Of a DNA stretch of 64,000 bases, positions 25,942 to 35,907 are shown piece after piece. The notes beneath the pieces were generated by a model. It did no database searches. It worked only from the letters and a program-made list of their open reading frames with translations, and was not told the DNA's origin. This DNA is from Parapedobacter tibetensis (GTDB lineage: Bacteria; Bacteroidota; Bacteroidia; Sphingobacteriales; Sphingobacteriaceae), in contig NZ_JAMKQJ010000004.1 of assembly GCF_024643205.1 (NCBI RefSeq), forward strand, positions 372,001 through 436,000, in the 5' to 3' direction. The position numbers were made by a program, and so were the translations under genes. The number at the start of each line of letters is the position of its first letter. Positions within the stretch are counted from its first letter, which is position 1.

Positions 25942-27162
25942 ATGGGAATGGTAATGAACCACAATAAAAAAATACAGATAGGAATTATTTGGGCCAACCC
26001 CTACAACAAAAACCTAGGTGTCGCCGCGCTCGCTTATTCTTCCTTAGCTCTTTTACATGATATCATCGAGGAGCATGGCCTTCAGGCGGATTTTTCTTTT
26101 TTTGGTAGCGAAAGAATGGGGGTCGACGAAATTGCGATCGGCGATAGGATTATCCATTTCAGGAACATTCCCGGCCTTGATTTCCACGACTGGAAATGGC
26201 GTATCAAGTTGTTGTTATTTCCGAAGAAACACAGATTGCCTGATATCAAAGCCATCGATTACGCTTTTGACATTGCAGAGGGTGATAGTTTTACCGACAT
26301 CTATGGCGATGTAAGGTTCAGAAAAATCAGAAACAGCAAAATTTACTTTGGAAAGAGGGTAAAAAAGCTGGTATTGCTACCGCAAACCATCGGTCCTTTT
26401 AAGAACCCCGGGAATGAGAAATCAGCTTTCCATGCAATGGGATACGCAGATCTGGTAATCAGCCGGGATCGACGGAGCTATGAATATACAGCAACCCAGT
26501 TATCCAAGGAAAAGCTTGCGGAAAGCATTGATGTGGCCTTTTATATGCCTTATGTTCCAGGGCAATTTGAGCCAAATAATATTCATGTAGGCATCAATAT
26601 ATCTGGACTGCTTTGGAACGGCGGTTATACTGGCGGCAACCAGTTTGGCATGAAAACGGATTATAAAAAGCTGGTATTGGATACCCTACATTATTTCGCC
26701 CAACAACAGCATGTGCAAATACATCTTGTATCGCATGTCATACCCGACCACCACCCCATAGAAGACGACTATAAAGCGGCAGAAGCCTTGAAGCAAGAGT
26801 TTCCACAAGCTATCGTTGCCCCAAGGTTTGCCACACCCATTGCCGCAAAGGGGTACATCAGCGGCCTTGATTTCTTTACCGGTGCTCGCATGCATGCTTG
26901 TATCGCTGCTTTTTCCACCGGTGTACCCGTTTATCCGATGGCGTACAGCCGTAAGTTCAATGGCCTGTTTGCCGACACACTGCAGTATCCTTGGCTAGGC
27001 GACTGCGTAAATGACGACAATAACACCGTTTTTACTGGTCTGAAGGAGGCATACGGAAATCGCCATGAATTGAAAGCAAAAGTAGACCATAGCAATAGCA
27101 CCATAATTGCACCACGTTTAGTATCTTTGAAAGAAATACTTCATAAGGTTCTTACTGACTAA
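25942..27162 (+). CDS. Polysaccharide pyruvyl transferase family protein
   Basis: 406 residues (in-frame ATGs at 25942, 25948 and 25954; the last, giving MNHNKKIQIGII, is equally plausible). It matches the CsaB/WcaK family, which adds ketal pyruvate to sugars of surface polysaccharides: an N-terminal GIIWANPYNKNLGVAALAYS, the central LLPQTIGPFKN and VISRDRRSY, and C-terminal GARMHACIAAFSTGVPVYPM. The family has a GT-B-like fold and uses phosphoenolpyruvate. It is followed after 10 bp by an F420-hydrogenase-beta-like gene, a pairing common in Bacteroidota polysaccharide loci, but no glycosyltransferase or flippase lies nearby. Confidence 0.92.
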   Translation: MGMVMNHNKKIQIGIIWANPYNKNLGVAALAYSSLALLHDIIEEHGLQADFSFFGSERMGVDEIAIGDRIIHFRNIPGLDFHDWKWRIKLLLFPKKHRLPDIKAIDYAFDIAEGDSFTDIYGDVRFRKIRNSKIYFGKRVKKLVLLPQTIGPFKNPGNEKSAFHAMGYADLVISRDRRSYEYTATQLSKEKLAESIDVAFYMPYVPGQFEPNNIHVGINISGLLWNGGYTGGNQFGMKTDYKKLVLDTLHYFAQQQHVQIHLVSHVIPDHHPIEDDYKAAEALKQEFPQAIVAPRFATPIAAKGYISGLDFFTGARMHACIAAFSTGVPVYPMAYSRKFNGLFADTLQYPWLGDCVNDDNNTVFTGLKEAYGNRHELKAKVDHSNSTIIAPRLVSLKEILHKVLTD

Positions 27163-27172
27163 TTATTAGTCT

Positions 27173-28399
27173 ATGGCAGGCTCTGTCATTCAACAAATTG
27201 ATAACCGTGGGTTATGCCTCGGTTGCGGTCTTTGTGAAAGCGTTTGCGGATCTGAGCATGTACATATACAGCTTGGCTTGGATGGTTTTTTTCATCCAGA
27301 AGTAAAACATAGCATTGCACATAGGGAAGCGATCATTGCGCGCATCTGCCCCGGCCTTAACATTGTAAATGACATCCCTTTTGGTAGAAATGAGCGAATT
27401 TGGGGAAGAATAAGATTGCTTCTATCTGGTTATGCGACAGATTCGGATGTGCGAGATAAAGGCTCTTCGGGCGGTATCGTGAGCGCCATCGCCATCCATA
27501 TGCTGAAAACCAAACAGGTGAATGCTGTATTGCAGGTGGGTGGTGATAGCAGCGATTTCCGGCGTAATAGCCTTCAGGTATCACGAACGCGTGATCATGT
27601 GCTTCATTGTGCGTCCTCAAGGTATGCGCCCGCATTGGTTTTTAATAACATATTGGAATTACTCGACAGTAGTAATGACACGTTTTGTTTTATCGGGAAG
27701 CCATGTGATATTTCGGCCTTGAAAAACTTTTTAAAGGAATACCCGCGATATAAGGAGCGCCTCAAGCTTACTGTGGCCATTATGTGTGCAGGTATGCCAT
27801 CCATTAAGGGTACGCAAGCTATTATTGACGATCAGGAAGCTACCCCTCCCATAACAAATCTAACTTATCGGGGACATGGCTGGCCGGGTTATTTCACATT
27901 TACAGATAGCAAGCAAAGGCATTACCAGCAAAGTTATAATGATTCCTGGGGTAAAACACTGAATCGCTACTTACACTTTCGTTGTAAGATATGCCCAGAG
28001 GGTATAGGCATACAGGCTGATATTGCTGTAGGTGATGCTTGGGAAACCAAAGATGGGTATCCTGATTTTTCAGAAAAAGAGGGCTGGAGCTTGGTTCTCG
28101 CTCGCACACCTGCAGGCGAAACCGTATTAAAAATGGCGCAGCAAGCCGGCAATATGGTACTACAACCTTTAAGTGCAGATAAAATAGCGCTCATGCAGCC
28201 CTATCAGTACAACCGCAGAATAAGGGCGGGGTCTAGGATGCTCGCTTTTTGGATAGGAACCGGTAAACGACTTAATTTCAGAAAATTGCAATTCTTTAAT
28301 GCGTCATTGTTATCAGACAAAATCATCCTTTTAAAGGATTTTTGGGGCACATTTCGCCGCGTGAGGTCTAAGATGAAGAAGCAAACGGTTGGTGATTAA
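27173..28399 (+). CDS. F420 hydrogenase/dehydrogenase beta-subunit-like iron-sulfur protein
   Basis: 408 residues. The N-terminus carries a 4Fe-4S-like CLGCGLCESVCG motif (about residues 15-26). Then come the two FrhB-type domains (GSSGGIVSAIAIHMLKT; FIGKPCDISALKNFL; FRCKICPEGIGIQADIAVGD). In Bacteroidota such proteins appear in surface polysaccharide clusters and are thought to be flavin and iron-sulfur redox enzymes acting on sugars, not real F420 enzymes. It forms a two-gene unit with the pyruvyl transferase. Its stop TAA shares bases 28397-28398 with the stop of the gene on the other strand (TTAA). Confidence 0.9.
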   Translation: MAGSVIQQIDNRGLCLGCGLCESVCGSEHVHIQLGLDGFFHPEVKHSIAHREAIIARICPGLNIVNDIPFGRNERIWGRIRLLLSGYATDSDVRDKGSSGGIVSAIAIHMLKTKQVNAVLQVGGDSSDFRRNSLQVSRTRDHVLHCASSRYAPALVFNNILELLDSSNDTFCFIGKPCDISALKNFLKEYPRYKERLKLTVAIMCAGMPSIKGTQAIIDDQEATPPITNLTYRGHGWPGYFTFTDSKQRHYQQSYNDSWGKTLNRYLHFRCKICPEGIGIQADIAVGDAWETKDGYPDFSEKEGWSLVLARTPAGETVLKMAQQAGNMVLQPLSADKIALMQPYQYNRRIRAGSRMLAFWIGTGKRLNFRKLQFFNASLLSDKIILLKDFWGTFRRVRSKMKKQTVGD

Positions 28400-29577
28400 T
28401 ACCCATCAGCCAGCCTAGCTTCATAAGCTTCCATCTTTCCCAAGATTACCCGATCTTTTATCGCTATTCCACTTAGGAATTTATAGGCGTTATTTGCTAT
28501 AAAGCGATTTTCGTTTGCCAGGAGGTCCGAAACTATGGAAAGTACCTTTGGTTCGGATACCTGTTGTTTTTGCAACACATCAAAAATCGTGATCAATGGT
28601 TTGCCATTTGACTGCTTCAGGTAGGTGGCCAATTGCTGGGCGACACCTTCAGTCAAAAAAGGGGCTTCTCCCAGTTTAACAATCAATTGAGGTTTCAAGC
28701 TATACCCTACCTGATCAATTTTTTTCACGATTTCACCTTGCAAGAAACCATCCCCTAGTTGCTGGGGCTGTAGGCTGCTTATGGCGCGCTCCGAGAGATT
28801 GTATTGCTTATCATCCATTAACGCTAAAACTTGTTTGGCCAGTTGTCGAGGCAATCGCTGCAAGTGACTGATGTGGTTCAGTGCCCAATATCTATCGCCC
28901 ATATCTGCACTTTGCAAGATCTCTCCCAATAATTCGGGAGTCAGCACTTCCGCTGTTAAGCGCATGACTTCCTGCCTTGTTGGACCATACACCAAATGCC
29001 ATAAGGTATGGGTGGTATACACCGCTCCATCCACCACATATCCGGCGATATTCGTTGTCGTCGCACCCGTCACGGCATCCAGCCCTGAGGGTGGTTTACG
29101 ATCCTTGACGATAAGATCCTCGTATGCGAAATTGGCAAGTGGCGACAAGGAATCCGCCAAAATCTTGTTTAACTCAGCATATTCACTCGGCACGAATGGT
29201 GTATGTTCAGACTTGCTCAAAAATTCCTCAGGTGGAAGTTCCAAGCCTAAATAGCTGCCTGTAATATTCCAATACAAATAGGCGTTCAAAAGCCGGCATT
29301 CCCCCTCAAAACACACCTCTTGCAAAATCTTGCGGTAATAGTAGACCGGCTCGCCATTTTCGGAAAGAGCCTGATAAAGCGTATCGCGATAACCCGTATT
29401 ATTCACTTCTACCACAAATGGCTTGACTTCATGCGTTTTAAATGAAACGGTCTGATTACGGAAATAACGGGTTGCCCATGGCGTGTTTTGGGCTTGGCCC
29501 GTGTGGCATGCCAGCAATAAACCGAATAATGTCCATTTCTTTAACCCGATTGGTAACCACCTATATTGTCCACGCAT
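28396..29577 (-). CDS. Secreted protein with FMN-binding/flavinylation-type motif and helical repeats
   Basis: 393 residues. A Sec signal is seen (WTLFGLLLACHTGQAQ). Residues 45-200 contain Cys89 and Cys94 (EVCFEGEC), a LYWNITGSYLGLELP segment and, at 167-175, DAVTGATTT. The last fits D-x-x-[ST]-G-A-[ST], the site at which ApbE transferases attach FMN to a Thr or Ser (here Thr173), as in NqrC/RnfG-type domains. The rest (205-393) is helical, HEAT-like. It is the last gene of the Sus-type operon and directly follows a secreted FAD oxidoreductase gene (gap 20 bp), so an electron-transfer role is likely. The motif is seen; flavinylation is inference. No apbE is in the window. Confidence 0.75.
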   Translation of the reverse strand: MRGQYRWLPIGLKKWTLFGLLLACHTGQAQNTPWATRYFRNQTVSFKTHEVKPFVVEVNNTGYRDTLYQALSENGEPVYYYRKILQEVCFEGECRLLNAYLYWNITGSYLGLELPPEEFLSKSEHTPFVPSEYAELNKILADSLSPLANFAYEDLIVKDRKPPSGLDAVTGATTTNIAGYVVDGAVYTTHTLWHLVYGPTRQEVMRLTAEVLTPELLGEILQSADMGDRYWALNHISHLQRLPRQLAKQVLALMDDKQYNLSERAISSLQPQQLGDGFLQGEIVKKIDQVGYSLKPQLIVKLGEAPFLTEGVAQQLATYLKQSNGKPLITIFDVLQKQQVSEPKVLSIVSDLLANENRFIANNAYKFLSGIAIKDRVILGKMEAYEARLADGY

Positions 29578-29597
29578 TATCCAATCCCATTAGGATA

Positions 29598-30971
29598 TTA
29601 TACAGTTGGTACGACTGCACCGTGTGCCGCCAACAGCTCATGGAGCGCAGCGATGCTTATTTCATGCGGTGATTTTCCTTGCTGATTGGCCAGTACAGCG
29701 GCTGCCGAGGCAGCTTGGCCCATTCCCATGCAGGAAGCTTGAACCCGCAGCGCTGAGTTGGCCAATCTATCGCTGCTTAGGCAACGCCCTGCCACCAAAA
29801 AATTCCGGCTGTTTTTTGGGATCAACGAACGCAAAGGCACCGTGGCAACCATGCCCTCCTTTAGCTGTTTGGGTATAACGCCATGCTCGTCATGCAGGTC
29901 AATGGGATAGTAAGAATAAGAAACGGCATCATCAAATACCCTTCCGGTTACGTAATCCTCTTGGGTTACTTGATACAGACCGTCTATACGGTAGGTTTCC
30001 CTGACGGCTGTTTCATTTTGCATGTCCAGTATTTTTAATTTTTCGAGGCCGGGCAAGGTCCGCAGGAAACGGACGGTCCGGAGTAAGGAAGCGCGACCCG
30101 CGATATTGGCCACGGTATGAGTCTCCGATGTGGTGGAGTCTGCACCGGCCACATGTTGTACATTGTCACCCCCACTGCGCAATAATGCGTCTACATTATA
30201 GAACTCACCTTTCACCAATTCCCCGCGCTGAACGGCTTCGCTAAACCGGCTTTTTACCATATCCATATCCAGGCGATTATAATCATACCCGCCAATTTCA
30301 AACATCAACGTTCCCGGTTGTGTTTCGGCTTCGCGCAACACGCTAAGGCCCGCTATAGACGCTGCATAGGCATTGCCCGTGCAGTCGATCAGCTGGTTGC
30401 ATTGGATTTCCGTCTGTGTTCCTTTGCCCATGGTGGTTACCGTCCATCCATTCCTATTGCCCGTAATGTTGACCGGGGTCTCATAGAATCGCAAGCTTAC
30501 CCCCGCCTCTATGCATTTTTCCTCGGCCAGTATGGCATACAGGGGGCCGTTGACCCGTACCTGATGGTGCCAATGCTGCCTGCCATGCGGCCGGGAAAAG
30601 TCAGGAAGCTCATCATCATTAAGGGTTACCGCTTCCTGAACTAGTTCCCAACCAATACCGCTGATTATTTGCTTACCCCAGGCAAAGAAAATGCCGGGAA
30701 AGGAAACACCGCCCGTGGTGGTGGTGCCTCCCAACATGCTGCCGTTCTCAACAAGGATGGTACTACAGCCGGCGCGACCGGCCTGTATGGCCGCTATAAC
30801 GCCGGCCGTGCCACCGCCGATAACCAGGATATCCGTTTTTAGTATTTCTTTCTTTACAGCGTAAGGTTTTTGCAGCACATCAGCCTTGAGCAGCCGGGGC
30901 GAAGCAAGCCCCAGTGAAACCGCCCCTATGGTGGCAATAGCTGATCGTCTTTTCATTTTTTCCATGATCAC
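29598..30971 (-). CDS. Secreted FAD-dependent oxidoreductase
   Basis: 457 residues (in-frame ATGs at 30969-30971, 30963-30965 and 30954-30956; the last gives MKRRSAIAT). The start has a Tat-like signal: two Arg, then AIATIGAVSLGLASP. The FAD-binding Rossmann motif is ILVIGGGTAGVIAAIQAGRAG, followed by GGTTTTGGVSFPG, and a C-terminal FAD-contact block NFLVAGRCLSSDRLANSALR near residue 390. It belongs to the FAD_oxidored (PF12831) type. Folded export by Tat is expected for a flavoenzyme. It sits between susD and the flavinylation-motif gene, and it probably oxidises or reduces the compound imported by the SusCD pair. Substrate unknown. Confidence 0.88.
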   Translation of the reverse strand: MIMEKMKRRSAIATIGAVSLGLASPRLLKADVLQKPYAVKKEILKTDILVIGGGTAGVIAAIQAGRAGCSTILVENGSMLGGTTTTGGVSFPGIFFAWGKQIISGIGWELVQEAVTLNDDELPDFSRPHGRQHWHHQVRVNGPLYAILAEEKCIEAGVSLRFYETPVNITGNRNGWTVTTMGKGTQTEIQCNQLIDCTGNAYAASIAGLSVLREAETQPGTLMFEIGGYDYNRLDMDMVKSRFSEAVQRGELVKGEFYNVDALLRSGGDNVQHVAGADSTTSETHTVANIAGRASLLRTVRFLRTLPGLEKLKILDMQNETAVRETYRIDGLYQVTQEDYVTGRVFDDAVSYSYYPIDLHDEHGVIPKQLKEGMVATVPLRSLIPKNSRNFLVAGRCLSSDRLANSALRVQASCMGMGQAASAAAVLANQQGKSPHEISIAALHELLAAHGAVVPTV

Positions 30972-31019
30972 TTCGATCTTTCACTAGTCAATATATAACG
31001 TTGCAAGACAACCCATATT

Positions 31020-32471
31020 TCAATACCCGGGATTCTGGTCTGACACCGGATCAATCGCATCATTATAGTTCAATTCAGAAAGCGGGATAGGCCATAATAG
31101 GTGTTTTTCTGTTACCGTTTTTCCTTTGCCATATTGAATAAGTTCATCCAACTTACCAGTTCTTTTAAGTTCCAACCAACGCTTTCCTTCATATATAAAT
31201 TCATAACCACGCTCTTGTATGACACGATCAATGAATGTCTCGGCTGTAAAATCAGCGGCGTCTAAATCTACCTCGGATGTTGCGTCGGGGTTATGCCCGT
31301 ATGCACGTCGGTGTACTTTATTCAAAGCTTCCATGGCCGCTACGCTAACAGCATTCTCAGAACGAGCAGCTGCTTCAGCATATAGCAGCAATGCATCTGG
31401 ATACCGGTATATGGGCTGATCATTACCAGCCCCATATTGGCTTATCGCTTGTGGATCAGCATACTTTGAACTAATAAGGGCATTAGGTGCATTTCCATAA
31501 TTTATCCTATCCCACATGCCTTTACGGATATCGGTATCATCCCAATTTACATAATTTGGGTTGCTAGCATCACCATGCACCGCATAAGCACCTACACCTT
31601 CCGATGTAAATAATTTGGTACTCGGGTGGTTGGAAATCCACAAAATATAATTACCCTGCTCTACTATACGCGCATATTTCAGCGCAAAGATCTCTTCACT
31701 GCTGCTGCTAATCTCAGGCCCAAATATTTTGGTTTGAATATCACTCACAGAGTTGATCTTCACTAAGCTAAATCCCCCTTGCTCTATCACCTCTTGGGCA
31801 CGCATCGCCGCTTCCTCATTCCGTCCCAATTGCAAAAACATCTCCGCCAGCAATGTTTTTGCAGCCCATTTGGTAGGGCGGCCACTGACAGAAGCCGTGG
31901 CTGGCAAATTTACTTCCGCTTCCAGCAAATCGCTTACAATCAACTCATAAATAACATCAGGGCTGCTTCTAGGCAAATCCCGCTGATTCATATTCTCTTC
32001 TGTACGGAGTGGAATCGCTCCCCAATTCTGTACCAGTTGATAATACAAATAGGCTCGCAGGAACCTAGCTTCACCAAGATATTTATCCTTGTCCTGTTGG
32101 CTGATACTGGTTCCAGATGGGGTATTTAATATCACTAGGTTGGCATTACGTATAGCTACATAAAATGCGTCCCATAAACTTGACACACGCGTAATATTGA
32201 CATCATTGAGCCCTTGATACAAGCTTAGCGGCTCCCACGATCCACGCCCCACCATCCAATCCGATTGGCATTCCAAAGTAGCGATGTAGTTGGCCATTCG
32301 AGCCTCTCGGGCCTTTCGTAATGGCAGCAATATGGCATTCACCGCCGTTTCCACTTCTGCCGCCGTATTATAAAATACGAATTCGGCTATTTGCTTGGGT
32401 TTCTCCTCCAACCACTTATTGCAGGCAGAGAACAGAAAGCCAACGACCATTATTATTATTAACTTTTTCAT
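31020..32471 (-). CDS. SusD/RagB-family surface lipoprotein
   Basis: 483 residues with a lipoprotein signal (IIIMVVGFLFSAC, Cys17), followed by the family N-terminus (NKWLEEKPKQIAEFVFYNTAAEVETAV) and TPR-like helices with the GEARFLRAYLYYQLVQNWG block. SusD proteins close the extracellular face of SusC and bind the ligand. The C-terminal LLWPIPLSELNYN...NPGY ending is typical. Gap to susC is 33 bp. It lacks recognisable features that would name the ligand. Confidence 0.95.
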   Translation of the reverse strand: MKKLIIIMVVGFLFSACNKWLEEKPKQIAEFVFYNTAAEVETAVNAILLPLRKAREARMANYIATLECQSDWMVGRGSWEPLSLYQGLNDVNITRVSSLWDAFYVAIRNANLVILNTPSGTSISQQDKDKYLGEARFLRAYLYYQLVQNWGAIPLRTEENMNQRDLPRSSPDVIYELIVSDLLEAEVNLPATASVSGRPTKWAAKTLLAEMFLQLGRNEEAAMRAQEVIEQGGFSLVKINSVSDIQTKIFGPEISSSSEEIFALKYARIVEQGNYILWISNHPSTKLFTSEGVGAYAVHGDASNPNYVNWDDTDIRKGMWDRINYGNAPNALISSKYADPQAISQYGAGNDQPIYRYPDALLLYAEAAARSENAVSVAAMEALNKVHRRAYGHNPDATSEVDLDAADFTAETFIDRVIQERGYEFIYEGKRWLELKRTGKLDELIQYGKGKTVTEKHLLWPIPLSELNYNDAIDPVSDQNPGY

Positions 32472-32504
32472 AATCGTATTCCAATCTTTCTTGATAGTCT
32501 ATAG

Positions 32505-35500
32505 TTAAAAACCAGCACGGAGTCCAAATGTTACCGTTTTTGCAATGGGGTACCCATTCCAGTCTTGCCTGAAATTTGTTTCTGGATCCCACCATGAATA
32601 ATTAGTTATTGTCCAAAGATTCTGACCACTGACATACACGTTCAGGCTTTTTGTCCAACGTATGCCCAGGGTCTGCACGGGTAAATTATAGCCGAGCATG
32701 ATATTCTTCAGCCTCAAATAAGAGCCGTCTTCGATAAAACGGTCGGAAATCTGTACATTAGAGTTCCTGCTTATGCGTGGATATTTGGCATTCGGATTCT
32801 CAGGCGTCCAGTGGTCATAGAGAACTTCATTCGGCAAATTCAGACCAAACCCATAATCAACTGTAGAAATAGAACTCACATTGAAGATATCGTTTCCATA
32901 AATACCCTGAAAAAACACATTCAGCTCGAAGTTTTTATAGGCCACAGTTGAATTAAAACCATAGATAAACTTGGGGTTCGGGTCACCAATATACGTTTTA
33001 TCACTCGCATTGACGACATTGTCTTCATTTACATCCTTATAGACAATCCGGCCATTTTCATCGTAGCCATCTTCTAGGTAACCCCAGAATTGACCGACGG
33101 GCCTCCCTTCCCTCAAGATGCTGGTCACATCATTGACTATGGTAACACCAACCCGGTCTCGGAGCAGATCTTCCCCGTAATAAAGTTCGATAACTTTATT
33201 ACGGTTAAAAGCTATATTTGTATTCACGTCCCAGGTAAATGCTCCTTCTAGGATACGGCTATCAACCCCAAACTCGAATCCCTTATTCCGTACCCTGCCC
33301 ACATTTTGTGTGGTTATACTGTATCCCATAGAAGACGGTAGGGAAACAGGACTTAACAGATTACGTGTATTCTTGACGTAATAATCTGCTGTCAACAAAA
33401 CCCGGTTATTCAAAAAACCTAGATCAAGGCCGAAATCCATTTGCTCCGTGGTTTCCCATTTCAATGTCCCCGGTAATGCGGTGTTTGGTGCAAATGTATT
33501 GTGAAATTCATTACCCAGAATAATCACATCATTAACGAGAATGTTTTGGGTAATATAAGGATCAATGGCCTGGCTGCCAGTCAACCCCCAACTGGCACGT
33601 AACTTCAGGTCTGAAATGGCCGTTTGGCCGGCCATGAACGATTCATTTGAAACACGCCAAGCCAACGCTGCTGAAGGAAAATTCCCCCACTGAAGTCCCT
33701 CGCTATAACGTGAAGAACCATCGCGACGGATACTGACAGTGGCCAAGTACCGATCATCATAATTATAGTTTACGCGACCCAAATAAGAAAGTAATACTGA
33801 TTTGATATAATTGGAACTTGATGGGGTGTGGTTACTAGCAGCACCAATATTATAAGTCTCGAAAATATCACTTAAGAATCCTGAGCCACTCCCACTAAAA
33901 GGGGTGGAAAGAAAATCTTGGTAGGTAAAGCCGGCCACCGCAGAGATGGTGTGCTTATCCGCAAAGGTTTTATTATAACTCAGCGTGTTTTCATTCAACA
34001 GGCTGGTCAACTGCAACGTGGATATGGAGGCAGTGCCTGGGCTGTTAAAAAAACGGGTACTGGTGTAATTATCCGTTCGGTCGTCCCTATTCTCAATACC
34101 TCCAGCTATTTTTAGTACCAAGTCAGGGGTAATGTTATAAAGGAGGGCGGCATTGACAAGAGCCACATTTGCCCTGACAATACCGGTTTGTTCATTGATG
34201 AAATTAATTGGATTTCTGAGTTCTCCGGCCAAGAACGTGTATGCGGTGTGTAATACCCGGTACGATCCATCTTCATTGTAAGGTGTTAAGGTAGGCGGAG
34301 CTACCAATGCACCACCAAACATCGAACTGCCTCTACTGCCACCACCATTATCCCTTCTGCTGGTTTTCAAGCGAGATAGGGTACTGTTCAACTCTACACT
34401 AAACAAATCACTGATTTTATGGTTGAGGCTGCTGCGCAGGGAATACCTCGTGTAATCACTTCCTTGTATGATTCCATCTTGTCCATAATAGCTGCCTGAA
34501 ACTGAAAATTGAGTTTTCTCGTTACCACCACTCACATTCAGCGCGGCAGTAGATATGGGGGCTCTCGTAAATAGGAGATCCTGCCAATTATATCCCTCGC
34601 CAAATCCAGCTACCTCCTCTTCGGTAAAATAAGCGGGGATATTGTCGTTTGCAGCTTGGATATTATAAAACCGTGCATATTCACTGGCGTTCATCAAATC
34701 TAACTTCTTAATCACGCTTTGAGATCCAAAACTGGTCTCAAAATTGACACTTGTGAGTCCATCCTTACCTCTCTTGGTTGTAATCATTACAACACCGTTT
34801 GCTCCTCTTGAACCATATATAGCTGTTGCTGATGCGTCTTTTAAAATTTCAACACTTTCTATATCAGCGGTGTTTATATGTGTGGGACTGGGGGTATTAC
34901 CCGAGATAGGGAACCCGTCAATTACATATAATGGCTCATTGCTCCCTTGAATAGAATTACCACCACGGATACGCACACTCATACCCGGTCCCGGAGCTCC
35001 AGAGCTTTGGCGGATCTGGACGCCGGCGGCTCTTCCAGAGAGTGATTGAATAACATTGGCATTAGGGAAAGCATTTATTTCTTGCGATTTGACCTGGGAA
35101 ACGGAACCTGTCAAGTCTCTTTTGCGAACAGTACCGTAACCGATAACCACAACTTCGTCGATATCCTGTATGCTTTCTACCAATGTAATGTTGATGGTGG
35201 TTTCCGAACCAACCACAACTTCTTGTTGTATATAACCGATCCGGCTAAACACCAATACCTCCCCTACCGCAGCATTGATGGTATAGTTTCCATTACCGTC
35301 TGTTGAGCTACCGCGGTTTGCACCCTTTACGCTGACAGTCACATTTTCCACTGGCCCCCGCTGATCAGCTACTTTTCCGGTTATGGACTGCTGCTCCTGA
35401 ATTATGGCCGGGGAAGTAGGGCGTGCAGTGATTTTTTCCAGAACGATTACGCGATTCCTTCGCATTTCGTACCGGAGGCCTTTGCCTTCCAAAAGGATAT

Positions 35501-35774
35501 CCAGCACCTCATTAAGTGCTTTGCTTTTGAAATCAAAGGTTACCCTTTCCTTATCATCCAGCAGATTGTTGCCGTAAAACACCGTCAAGTCGGTTTGTTT
35601 CTTGATCATGGCAAATGCCGTGGCCAACGACACGTTGCGGCCCTTCATGGTAACCGATCTTCCCATGAGCTCTTGTTTCTCGTTCTTTGCAAGCACGGCC
35701 CCCTGCAATACCATAAGGAACAATGGCAGAAGCGTCATGCATCTGATGCTTTGGTTTAAAATCCTATTCTTCAT
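32505..35774 (-). CDS. SusC/RagA-family TonB-linked outer-membrane transporter
   Basis: 1089 residues from the ATG at 35772-35774 (MKNRILNQ); an earlier in-frame start at 35816 adds 14 residues. Order: signal peptide, STN/secretin-like domain (about 40-110; LATAFAMIKKQTDLTVFYG), carboxypeptidase-like domain (GKVADQRGPVENVTVSVKG), the SusC signature plug (VVIGYGTVRKRDLTGSVSQV, then GGNSIQGSNEPLYVIDGFPI) and a barrel ending in TFGLRAGF. The STN domain is the type that signals to a FecR anti-sigma factor, and the FecR gene is the next upstream gene. It imports an unknown ligand with SusD. Confidence 0.95.
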   Translation of the reverse strand: MKNRILNQSIRCMTLLPLFLMVLQGAVLAKNEKQELMGRSVTMKGRNVSLATAFAMIKKQTDLTVFYGNNLLDDKERVTFDFKSKALNEVLDILLEGKGLRYEMRRNRVIVLEKITARPTSPAIIQEQQSITGKVADQRGPVENVTVSVKGANRGSSTDGNGNYTINAAVGEVLVFSRIGYIQQEVVVGSETTINITLVESIQDIDEVVVIGYGTVRKRDLTGSVSQVKSQEINAFPNANVIQSLSGRAAGVQIRQSSGAPGPGMSVRIRGGNSIQGSNEPLYVIDGFPISGNTPSPTHINTADIESVEILKDASATAIYGSRGANGVVMITTKRGKDGLTSVNFETSFGSQSVIKKLDLMNASEYARFYNIQAANDNIPAYFTEEEVAGFGEGYNWQDLLFTRAPISTAALNVSGGNEKTQFSVSGSYYGQDGIIQGSDYTRYSLRSSLNHKISDLFSVELNSTLSRLKTSRRDNGGGSRGSSMFGGALVAPPTLTPYNEDGSYRVLHTAYTFLAGELRNPINFINEQTGIVRANVALVNAALLYNITPDLVLKIAGGIENRDDRTDNYTSTRFFNSPGTASISTLQLTSLLNENTLSYNKTFADKHTISAVAGFTYQDFLSTPFSGSGSGFLSDIFETYNIGAASNHTPSSSNYIKSVLLSYLGRVNYNYDDRYLATVSIRRDGSSRYSEGLQWGNFPSAALAWRVSNESFMAGQTAISDLKLRASWGLTGSQAIDPYITQNILVNDVIILGNEFHNTFAPNTALPGTLKWETTEQMDFGLDLGFLNNRVLLTADYYVKNTRNLLSPVSLPSSMGYSITTQNVGRVRNKGFEFGVDSRILEGAFTWDVNTNIAFNRNKVIELYYGEDLLRDRVGVTIVNDVTSILREGRPVGQFWGYLEDGYDENGRIVYKDVNEDNVVNASDKTYIGDPNPKFIYGFNSTVAYKNFELNVFFQGIYGNDIFNVSSISTVDYGFGLNLPNEVLYDHWTPENPNAKYPRISRNSNVQISDRFIEDGSYLRLKNIMLGYNLPVQTLGIRWTKSLNVYVSGQNLWTITNYSWWDPETNFRQDWNGYPIAKTVTFGLRAGF

Positions 35775-35907
35775 CTGAGTTAATATGGTTATATAATTTT
35801 CTGGGTAATTGGCCATATACGCTTAAGCATAAAACCGTGAACTACCCTTGGTTAAAAGAACTACACCATAGGGAATGAAATGGGTGAAAGGAAAAATGTT
35901 TTTTTTA

